Shown here: positions 23,397-33,291 of the stretch, one piece after another
Numbering within the stretch: position 1 is the stretch's first letter
Layout of the letters: every line of letters begins with the position of its first letter
NCBI GenBank assembly: GCA_002005505.1
Contig: KV908515.1
Location: forward strand, 230,840-294,839
Length of the DNA: 64,000 nt
Direction of reading: 5' to 3'
From: Botryococcus braunii
Lineage: Eukaryota; Chlorophyta; Trebouxiophyceae
Notes under the pieces: generated by a model
What the model was told of the DNA's origin: nothing
Databases searched by the model: none
What the model saw: only the letters and a program-made list of their open reading frames with translations
Program-made: the position numbers and the translations under genes

Positions 23397-24775
23397 TGTT
23401 GTAGGTAATGACCTAGATCAGGTAATTACTTAGGGAGCATTACTGTTGGACTTATTCAGAGATATTCTTCTGACTCATCCTAGGCAAAACAGTCGTGCAT
23501 GCCAGGCTGCCCTGGACGGCACAACACTGTTGGGCCTTAGGTGCAAACTACTGCAGACTTCTTCCAGCTAGTCCTAGGAACTTGGCTGTGAAGCGACATA
23601 ATTCCTTGACAGACCTCAGTCTTCCTCACGTAACTTCACATAGAGGTTTGGACAACTTTGCATTGACTCACACAGCATCGTGGCACTCAGTGGAACTTGT
23701 TTTTTGGGACCTCGAATACGTCTTCGAGGTCAGTAAAACTAATTCTTAGGCGGCCACATCAGTGTGTTTAATTAGGTACAGAAAATGGGACCTTTAGGTA
23801 TTTTGTCTAGGACACATCATCCGTATTGGATTACCAATTAGGGACTTTTTGGAATGAGAAGCTTTCAGGGACTCGACTTTTATCGAGTCCCTTGGGCGCC
23901 AAACACGGTCAGGTATTTAACTGCTGGAGGCGACAGACTCGTCATTCGTTGGTTGGCCGAATCCTGTGCCACGGAATGGAAGTCCTGTCTGTTTGCTACA
24001 AGTTGAAGCTTGCTATTGCATATTTGATTTGTGTTTGAGACAGTCGCACTTGCTTTTTGGTTGCCGCAAGGGAAGGCGCTCCTGTCGAACCTGTATCAGT
24101 CGCGCGCAAAGGGTACGTTGGCAATTTGACAGATGATAGAATAGCATGATGTATTTGATAACCACTGCATTTGCAATGTTGCTCATTGCTCTGGCTAAAT
24201 CGTAATGCTTGGGGCAATAGGTGTGTCGAGGTCTGACTGACGAAACCTCTACAGTGCATTGACAAATCCTTTTGCGGACTTACAGGTATTGATGTAGTTG
24301 TGATTTATTGAGATAATTCCTATTTGGTTAGATATTTCGTTGACTGTCGCAAAGCTGTGCTGTTAGGTCGTCAAGGGAACGAGTGTGCCGGACTCAGGTC
24401 CGGCACAGAACATGTTTGAGACGATGCTATGAAACCAGCTGATGTGAGAAGTAATTTATGCGTATATGAGATTGTGCCAGTAGGGCAAGCAGTAATATTG
24501 TCCCATGTAATCGATTCGTTGGTTGGCCGAATCCTGTGCCACGGAATGGAAGTCCTGTCTGTTTGCTACAAGTTGAAGCTTGCTATTGCATATTTGATTT
24601 GTGTTTGAGACAGTCGCACTTGCTTTTTGGTTGCCGCAAGGGAAGGCGCTCCTGTCGAACCTGTATCAGTCGCGCGCAAAGGGTGTGTCGAGGTCTGACT
24701 GACGAAACCTCTACAGTGCATTGACAAATCCTTTTGCGGACTTACAGGTGTTCTCTCTGCCCATAACCTTTCACA
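23397..24775 (+). mobile_element. Copia element 1, 5' LTR with doubled R and internal intron-like segment
   Basis: The 1379-bp LTR runs from TGTTGTAGG to CCTTTCACA and is followed directly by the primer binding site. TATTTAA is at 23914, 30 bp upstream of R1. R1 is 23944-24285 and contains GTACGT...CAATAG at 24113-24220 (108 bp). R2 is 24514-24747 (234 bp), exactly R1 minus that segment. R1 is followed by GTATTG, and R2 ends GGACTTACAG 28 bp before the LTR end. Both R copies carry GTGTTTGAG, which differs from the LTR at 31768. The 5-bp left flank is CTCTG. Confidence 0.9.
24113..24220 (+). other. Candidate spliceosomal intron inside R1 of the LTR
   Basis: The segment starts GTACGT and ends CAATAG, and is absent from the second R copy of the same LTR. 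The two R copies are otherwise collinear. Equivalent segments are at 11841-11948, 19457-19558, 20691-20798 and 32484-32587. Confidence 0.65.
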
Positions 24776-24790
24776 GGTTATGGGCCCACC
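24776..24790 (+). other. Primer binding site for half initiator tRNA-Met
   Basis: GGTTATGGGCCCACC directly follows the LTR. It is complementary to the anticodon-stem/loop region of plant initiator tRNA-Met (GGUGGGCCCAUAACC) and not to a tRNA 3' end. Drosophila copia is primed in this way. Confidence 0.85.
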
Positions 24791-24926
24791 TGCCCATCGA
24801 GCTACGCCGAAGCCAAGGTTGCAGAGTACGAGGAGTCCGCCTTGAATACCTGCTGCACGTCATATCCAGAACGATTCATATCTGCAAAGTGACCCAGACT
24901 TGCAGAAACCCATAACCTTTCACACA

Positions 24927-26879
24927 ATGACCCAGTCTGCGGAATCATCTCCAATGGACCAGCTGAACCAACAGCCTCCTGTAAGTCTGGGTGGTCAATC
25001 CACAGAACAGGAGAAGACAGCACTCCCAGTGGTTTCGATACTGACAGCCTTACTGCACGAGGACACAACAAAGCCATCAACAACAAATGTTAAGGTAGCC
25101 CATCCCTTATTAAAGGATGGGTGGAATTTCAAGTCCTGGCTTTATGATCTGACCACTGCAGCTATCCACAAGGAGTGCACGGAGGCCTTTCAGAAACCCC
25201 TTCCTTTCACGAGAGCAAATGCTGCTGCCATGATGCTGATCACTGGCAGTGTCCCAGTGGAGTGGAGTCCTATGTTGACAATGAAGCCCTCTGCCTTTGA
25301 TGCCCTGTTATACATAGCCAATAAGTTCACTGGAGGACACAACAAGTCTGTTAACCGCCAGTGGCTACACACACTCAAAACAGAGCACATGACCAGGGAG
25401 GAGACGTTCGAGACATTTGTCATGAAAAAATTCATACTTTTCCAGAACCTCCTGGACAACTCCCACTCCATTGACCCCGAAGATGTCACTAATGCTATTG
25501 TGGATTGTCTCCCCACTGAGCTAGCACAGTTCAAAGGAGCACTCTATGGGCATTGTTGCGGGCGCTCCTCAGAAGATGTGGTAAAAATCCTGCAGAGCCA
25601 TGCCTATGGTGCTGGCTTCAATGACCAGCTCCCTCGACCTCTTCCCAAGGCAGCGGCAGTCCTCCCAAAGTCCCAGGACCCTGAGGCAGACCAGTCAGAG
25701 CAAGACAGAAAGAGGTCACGAAAAGTCAGGTGCTGGGAGTGTGGGAGCCGTGGACACATCAGCAAGGAGTGCACAAAATGGAAAAAGGGTACTGGAGAGG
25801 AGCAAGCTGGCGACAGAAGTAAGCATTCACTGCCAAGTGTTCCCTCTGCATCCAACAGTACCCATGTTCCATGTCCTAAAAACGCAGAAGCCGTTCCTAT
25901 CTCACTGCCCAGTGTGACGTTTAATGTATTACAAAGTGGTGGGATAGGGCACTCGTGCGAGGAATGGCTTGTGGACTCTGGGGCTACTGTCCACCTGGTT
26001 AATGACTTTGGTGTATTGCAGAACCCCACAGTGTACACAGAACCACGTCAACTGCAGTTGGCTACATCAGAGTCTCATGGTTCCATCATTGCTAGTGGGA
26101 GTGTGTGTCTGGTGAATGCAGAAGGGCAGTTACTGTGGCTCCATAATGTACAATGTGTTCCACAGGCCAGCACAAATCTCTTGTCTGTATCAGCTGGGGT
26201 AAGGGATGGTATTCAATTTGTTCCACGTGAGAATGGGACCTACAGCAGTCTGGTGGGACCCATGGGTTGGGAGTGCAGCATTGTAGAAAGATATGGGTTG
26301 TATGTTCTGAGGGGAATTTATCCCACCAAATATCAGGTGGCTTGTCAAGTGTGTGTGAACCCTATGTCTGCACATCATGCTGCGCACAAACCTGCACATA
26401 ACTGCAAGTTGCGAAAACTTTGGCATGAGAGGTTAGGGCATCCTGGGAAGACAGCCACAGAGCGTTTGAGCAGGGAGGAGTTGTGTACTGGGATACCTGT
26501 GTCCCTTCTTCCTTGTTCAAAGTGCGATACTCACTGTGACCCTTGTGTTCGGGGAAAGCAGTGTAAACCATCTTTCAAGCCAAGTTCACATGAGCCGCCT
26601 CGAGTACTGCATCGAATACATGCGGATACGGTTGGTGCCATGTCAACTCCTGGCGTTGAAGGGGAAAAGTTTTCTGTCACAGTAGTGGATGAGTTGTCTA
26701 ATTTCGTTTCAGTGTTACCAGTCACTAGCAAGGCTACCATTGCATCTCATTTGACAGACACTACTACATACTGGGAGAGACAGACAGAATCCAAGGTTAA
26801 GGCGGTTAGGACTGACAGGGGCACAGAGTTCTTGAATAAAACGTTTCATGGGTTCTGTACAGAGAATGGCATTCTGTGA
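24927..26879 (+). pseudogene. Copia element 1 gag-pol, copy A, cut in the integrase
   Basis: The polyprotein starts MTQSAESSPMDQ. It has a gag region with LLKDGWNFKSWLYDLT near residue 60, a CCHC zinc knuckle CWECGSRGHISKEC near 267, protease WLVDSGATVHLV near 345, and the HHCC region LWHERLGHPG near 497. The integrase core has its first Asp in HADTVG near 565 and its second in RTDRGTEF near 627. The frame ends two codons after NG at 26874, where an inverted LTR begins, so the catalytic Glu, RT and RNase H are missing from this copy. The bases before the ATG repeat the LTR end (CCCATAACCTTTCACA at 24909-24924). Confidence 0.88.
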
Positions 26880-28252
26880 AAGGTTATGGGCAGAGAGAAC
26901 ACCTGTAAGTCCGCAAAAGGATTTGTCAATGCACTGTAGAGGTTTCGTCAGTCAGACCTCGACACACCCTTTGCGCGCGACTGATACAGGTTCGACAGGA
27001 GCGCCTTCCCTTGCGGCAACCAAAAAGCAAGTGCGACTGTCTCAAACACAAATCAAATATGCAATAGCAAGCTTCAACTTGTAGCAAACAGACAGGACTT
27101 CCATTCCGTGGCACAGGATTCGGCCAACCAACGAATCGATTACATGGGACAATATTACTGCTTGCCCTACTGGCACAATCTCATATACGCATAAATTACT
27201 TCTCACATCAGCTGGTTTTATAGCATCGTCTCCAACATGTTCTGTGCCGGACCTGAGTCCGGCACACTCGTTCCCTTGACGACCTAACAGCACAGCTTTG
27301 CGACAGTCAGCGAAATATCTAACCAAATAGGAATTATCTCATTAAATCACAACTACATCAATACCTGTAAGTCCGCAAAAGGATTTGTCAATGCACTGTA
27401 GAGGTTTCGTCAGTCAGACCTCGACACACCTATTACCCCAAGCATTACGATTTAGCCAGAGCAATGAGCAACATTGCAAATGCAGTGGTTATCAAATACA
27501 TCATGCTATTCTATCATCTGTCAAAGTGCCAACGTACCCTTTGCGCGCGACTGATACAGGTTCGACAGGAGCGCCTTCCCTTGCGGCAACCAAAAAGCAA
27601 GTGCGACTGTCTCAAACACAAATCAAATATGCAATAGCAAGCTTCAACTTGTAGCAAACAGACAGGACTTCCATTCCGTGGCACAGGATTCGGCCAACCA
27701 ACGAATGACGAGTCTGTCGCCTCCAGCAGTTAAATACCTGACCGTGTTTGGCGCCCAAGGGACTCGATAAAAGTCGAGTCCCTGAAAGCTTCTCATTCCA
27801 AAAGTCCCTAATTGGTAATCCAATACGGATGATGTGTCCTAGACAAAATACCTAAAGGTCCCATTTTCTGTACCTAATTAAACACACTGATGTGGCCGCC
27901 TAAGAATTAGTTTGACTGACCTCGAAGACGTATTCGAGGTCCCAAAAAACAAGTTCCACTGAGTGCCACGATGCTGTGTGAGTCAATGCAAAGTTGTCCA
28001 AACCTCTATGTGAAGTTACGTGAGGAAGACTGAGGTCTGTCAAGGAATTATGTCGCTTCACAGCCAAGTTCCTAGGACTAGCTGGAAGAAGTATGCAGTA
28101 GTTTGCACCTAAGGCCCAACAGTGTTGTGCCGTCCAGGGCAGCCTGGCATGCACGACTGTTTTGCCTAGGATGAGTCAGAAGAATACCTCTGAATAAGTC
28201 CAACAGTAATGCTCCCTAAGTAATTACCTGATCTAGGTCATTACCTACAACA
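26875..28252 (-). mobile_element. Element 1 LTR in inverted orientation
   Basis: A 1378-bp LTR on the minus strand, complete from terminus TGTGAAAGG (26875) to CCTACAACA (28252). R2 is 26903-27136 (234 bp). Both R copies carry the same GTGTTTGAG variant as the 23397 LTR. It abuts CATTC in the integrase on its left and the polypurine tract of the inverted pol on its right, so it is the 3' LTR of the minus-strand internal region. Confidence 0.9.
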
Positions 28253-28263
28253 CTTCCCCTTGG
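28253..28263 (-). other. Polypurine tract
   Basis: On the minus strand CCAAGGGGAAG directly precedes the LTR start TGTTG. It is the expected plus-strand primer site. Confidence 0.75.
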
Positions 28264-31200
28264 ACGTTTCAGAGGTCCAGCTATTGTACTACTTCTCAGG
28301 CAACGCCCACTGTAGTACATGCTTCTGGGTCAGGCGTGCTTCGGGGAGATACTAGTGAAGGAGGTAGCTAATCTCCTCACCCTCTGCCTTTGCCCGTGGT
28401 CACTCGGTCGTGGTGAACACCAGCCGGAAAATAAGACGTCACTCGCGTGAAACGACACCAAGTGTATTGCGGTGAATCTTGAACAACACAGGGACGAGTG
28501 GTTTCGTAAAGATGTCCGCCACATTCTTCTGGGTGGGTACATACTTACGTCCACGTCACCCTGAATGACAGCAGCACGTGCATGGTGAAATGCCACAGCA
28601 ACATGCTTGGTGTACTTGGAATTTACAAGATTCCGTAAATTCCGATCACACCCAGAGTTATCAATGAACAGAGGAGGTTTCCACACATCAACATGAATCT
28701 CCTCCAAGAAACCGCGAAGCCAAATGGCTTCTTTGACAGCATGACTAGCAGCTCGAAACTCTGATTCCATTGTTGATGTAGCAGTGGCACTTTGTTTCTT
28801 GCTGCCCCAAACAACTGACCCACCATAAACTTGGAACACGAAACCTGTAGTGGATGCTCGCATATCTAGATCACCCGCATAGTCGGCATCGACATAACCC
28901 TCAAGAGGAGATGTGCCCCCACCAAGCTGGAGTGCAAGATCCCGAGTGTCCTTCAAATACCGGACCACTCGAAGACCTTCTTGCATATGTGCAGTGGTAG
29001 GTGTGCCTCTATACCGTGAAAGAACCCCTACCGCATGAGCAATATCAGGACGTGTGGTATTAGCTAAATACAGAAGAGAGCCAATCAGCTCACAGTAACG
29101 ATGCCCAGGTTCCAAAGCAACCCCAGCCCCATCAATGGGATTGGACTGAGTGGAGTGACTGGTGTGCACAAAGATTTACTCATGGGTGTGTCATAGGCCC
29201 GTGTGTCACCACTAAGTCCAAAACTGTCCACCAATGCATCTATCTTCAGCCCACTACTCATCCACATCAGCTTCCGCTCTCGATCTCGAACAATCTGACA
29301 TCCCAGGAAATCCTTGACTTCCCCAAGATCATGAATAGAAACCTCTTTCCCTATAGTCTCCTTAAAGGCCAATACACGTGGGAGAGCCTTTGACATGATC
29401 AGCATGTCGTCTACAAAGAGAACCAAATACACAGGATCTTCCCCTGGAACATTTGACACATAGATTCCTGCATCTGACATGCATGCAGTAAATCCATGTT
29501 TAGCCAGTGTGGCATCAAGCGTATGATACCAGGCACGTGGAGCTTGTTTGAGGCCGTACAGAGCCTTACGCAAGCGACACACTTGGGGACCACCATTGTG
29601 AAATCCTGGAGGTTGAGTAACGTAAACCTCTTCCTCCATTCCCCATTCAAAAAGGCCGTTTTTATATCGAGCTGATGAATTTCCATATCCTCAGCAGCTG
29701 CCTTACACAGAAGAACACGTCGAGCCCCAAAGCTACTGGTGGGTGCGAAGACTTCGTCCACATCAATACCCTGAATTTGACGACATCCTTGTGCAACAAG
29801 ACGAGCTTTGTACCTTATAACATTACCATGGGCATCGACTTTTACAGAATAGATCCAGTGAACTGGGATGACTTTCTTTCCTCTGGGTCTTTCAGTGTAC
29901 TCAAAGCACTCATGAGCATCGAGAGAGTTCTTCTCCTCGATCATGGCTTGTTCCCAAAACACCCACTGATCAGACATTCGTGCCTCACGATAGTTACTTG
30001 GTACAGGAATCTTGCTAAATCTCACTCCTGCAGGACTAGCAAGGCAAGCACGTAGAAAAGCAATACTGGCAGGTTCACTGGCATCCCCTCCTGAATCCGC
30101 GGTACGGAACACACATGAAGGCATCTCCCCACTGGGTTCTGCCCCATCTTGCTCATGCAAAATGTCTCTAACAATCCTGGCAGATCCTGCCCATGGATTA
30201 TCTGAGCTCTGCCTTGTGGCAGATGGCAGATTATCAAAGAATGCAACCTTGCCTCTGGATCTCATCTGACCCACTACTCTCTGTGCTTCCTGACTCCCGC
30301 TCTCATCTTCTCTCACAGCAACAGCAGTTATCATCTCTTCATGTTCACATACCATCTCAGAATGGTCCACTGCGTCATGCACATTGCTAACTCGAAGTCG
30401 AGTTTCACGATCAGATTCACATTTTGCATTAACAAGCCTCCCTACAGCCTCATCACGTACATGCATAGCAACAGCATTGTCATCGCTACACTGATCAACA
30501 GCACTTGAATCACCCTCCACTGCAGAGTCAGTGTCAACTCCAGTACCCCTCCCAGTACATTCTGCTTCTCCTGCTTCCCCTACGTCTCCTGCTTCCCCTG
30601 GTTCCCTGGACGTTGTAATCCCCCCTTCTTCTGTACTGATGTCATCATGTACAGTGACGGTGGTAGGAGCTTCATCAGCAGCTTTGATCCCAGCCTGCTC
30701 TGTGATGTCACCAGACTTGGGTTGCTGTTTACGAGCATTTCGTTGCTGCAGACGCTCTGCACGTGTCAAAGCTCCAGGCTGCAGCTGGAAACGTGCCGTA
30801 CCACCAGGCCAGGGGAATGCGCCCGGGGTGCGTGAAGTTGGAGACTTGGCCAGTGGTACTGCCATGAGTCTCAGTCGGGCTATGGTGCGAATCCCTCCAC
30901 TGGTGGTTGGTGCAGAGGTCCCATGCCTGGTAGCAGCATGCATGCGCCTGGGCACCTCACTGACTCCAGGTGATTGGCTTGAGGATGCTGGACGAGGCGC
31001 TGTAGAGCCAGGAGACGCCACTGGGGATGACGCGGCGGGGGCGCAGGGTGCAGTGAGGTTGGAGTGCCTAGTGCGCGCAGGGGGTGCACAAGGTGCGCGG
31101 GGTGCAGTGGGGTCTGGATGCAGTCGGGCAGTTTGAGGGCGAGCTGGGGAGGGTTCATCGTCCTCGCTACTGTTGTCCTCCATGGGAATTGTTGCCTCAG

Positions 31201-31767
31201 TGGATGCAGGGGTCTCCAATTCCACAGGATTCAGGTCCTGGTCCAGGCTGGGTCCCGGTTGAGGTGAGGCTGGGTCCGGATCCAGGCTAGATCCAGGCTG
31301 GGTTGCAGATACAGGACCGGGCCCAGCAGCTTGCAGCCCAATGGCAGACGCACCACTTGGCTCTCCACAAAATGTACACTCGGAGACACCACTGTCCTAC
31401 CAGGCAGTCGGACCTTGTACCCCTTGGTGTGTGGACAGTATCCCACAAACATACCTGCCTCAGACTGTGCACCCAAAGATGACACCTGGTGTTTGGCATG
31501 TTTCACGTATGCCAAACAGCCCCACTTGCGCAAATGGGACAGATCAGGGACAGAGCCAGTGAACATTTCAAATGGGGTTTTCTCCGACCAGAGACTGGCA
31601 TCACATTATGTAAATATGCAGCAGTAAGCATTGCATCCACCCAAAGACTCTCATCTGCCTGAACACCCAACAGCAATGTTCTGGCCTTCTCTTTCAATGT
31701 TCGATTCATTCTCTCAGCAACTCCATTCTGCTGTGGAGTATACGCGGCAGAGGTCTCAGTGTGAATG
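28264..31767 (-). pseudogene. Copia element 1 pol, inverted 3' part: integrase end, RT, RNase H
   Basis: On the minus strand this copy begins at CATTC (31767), in the integrase codons where copy A stops. It continues with the catalytic-Glu region (QQNG then MNRTLKEKARTLL), a long acidic Pro/Ser linker, RT (PVHWIYSVKVDAHGN, KALYGLKQAPRAW, LFVDDML near 29430) and RNase H (GYVDADYAGDLD, ESEFRAASHAVKEAIWL, FIDNSGC, TKHVAVAFHHAR). Frameshifts at about 31600, 31340, 29640, 29165 and 28560 break it. Together with copy A it would make one element of about 7.7 kb. Confidence 0.85.
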
Positions 31768-33140
31768 TGTTGTAGGTAATGACCTAGATCAGGTAATTAC
31801 TTAGGGAGCATTACTGTTGGACTTATTCAGAGGTATTCTTCTGACTCATCCTAGGCAAAACAGTCGTGCATGCCAGGCTGCCCTGGACGGCACAACACTG
31901 TTGGGCCTTAGGTGCAAACTACTGCATACTTCTTCCAGCTAGTCCTAGGAACTTGGCTGTGAAGCGACATAATTCCTTGACAGACCTCAGTCTTCCTCAC
32001 GTAACTTCACATAGAGGTTTGGACAACTTTGCATTGACTCACACAGCATCGTGGCACTCAGTGGAACTTGTTTTTTGGGACCTCGAATACGTCTTCGAGG
32101 TCATTCAAACTAATTCTTAGGCGGCCACATCAGTGTGTTTAATTAGGTACAGAAAATGGGACCTTTAGGTATTTTGTCTAGGACACATCATCCGTATTGG
32201 ATTACCAATTAGGGACCTTTTGGAATGAGAAGCTTTCAGGGACTCGACTTTTATCGAGTCCCTTGGGCGCCAAACACGGTCAGGTATTTAACTGCTGGAG
32301 GCGACAGACTCGTCATTCGTTGGTTGGCCGAATCCTGTGCCACGGAATGGAAGTCCTGTCTGTTTGCTACAAGTTGAAGCTTGCTATTGCATATTTGATT
32401 TGTCTTTGAGACAGTCGCACTTGCTTTTTGGTTGCCGCAAGGGAAGGCGCTCCTGTCGAACCTGTATCAGTCGCGCGCAAAGGGTACGTGGCACTTTGAC
32501 AGATAATAGAATAGCATGATGATTTGATAACCACTGCATTTGCAAGTTGCTCATTGCTCTGGCTAAATCGTAATGCTGGGGCAATAGGTGTGTCGAGGTC
32601 TGACTGACGAAACCTCTACAGTGCATTGACAAATCCTTTTGCGGACTTACAGGTATTGATGTAGTTGTGATTTAATGAATAATTCCTATTTGGTTAGATA
32701 TTTCGTTGACTGTCGCAAAGCTGTGCTGTTAGGTTGTCAAGGGAACGAGTGTGCCGGACTCAGGTCCGGCACAGAACATGTCTGAGACGATGCTATAAAA
32801 CCAGCTGATGTGAGAAGTAATTTATGCGTATATGAGATTGTGCCAGTAGGGCAAGCAGTAATATTGTCCCATGTAATCAATTCGTTGGTTGGCCGAATCC
32901 TGTGCCACGGAATGGAAGTCCTGTCTGTTTGCTACAAGTTGAAGCTTGCTATTGCATATTTGATTTGTCTTTGAGACAGTCGCACTTGCTTTTTGGTTGC
33001 CGCAAGGGAAGGCGCTCCTGTCGAACCTGTATCAGTCGCGCGCAAAGGGTGTGTCGAGGTCTGACTGACGAAACCTCTACAGTGCATTGACAAATCCTTT
33101 TGCGGACTTACAGGTGTTCTCTCTGCCCATAACCTTTACA
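31768..33140 (+). mobile_element. Copia element 1 LTR, second plus copy
   Basis: A complete LTR from TGTTGTAGG to CCTTTACA, with one base lost near the end compared with the 24775 terminus. TATTTAA is at 32285. R1 is 32315-32652 with an internal GT-AG segment at 32484-32587 (104 bp). R2 is 32880-33113 (234 bp), again exactly R1 minus the segment. Both R copies carry GTCTTTGAG where the 23397 LTR has GTGTTTGAG in both. The left flank is GAATG, the reverse complement of the CATTC at 26870. Confidence 0.9.
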
Positions 33141-33155
33141 GGTTATGGGCCCACC
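33141..33155 (+). other. Primer binding site for half initiator tRNA-Met
   Basis: Identical to the site at 24776, directly after the LTR. Confidence 0.85.
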
Positions 33156-33291
33156 TGCCCATCGAGCTACGCCGAAGCCAAGGTTGCAGAGTACGAGGAG
33201 TCCGCCTTGAATACCTGCTGCACGTCATATCCAGAACGATTCATATCTGCAAAGTGACCCAGACTTGCAGAAACCCATAACCTTTCACACA

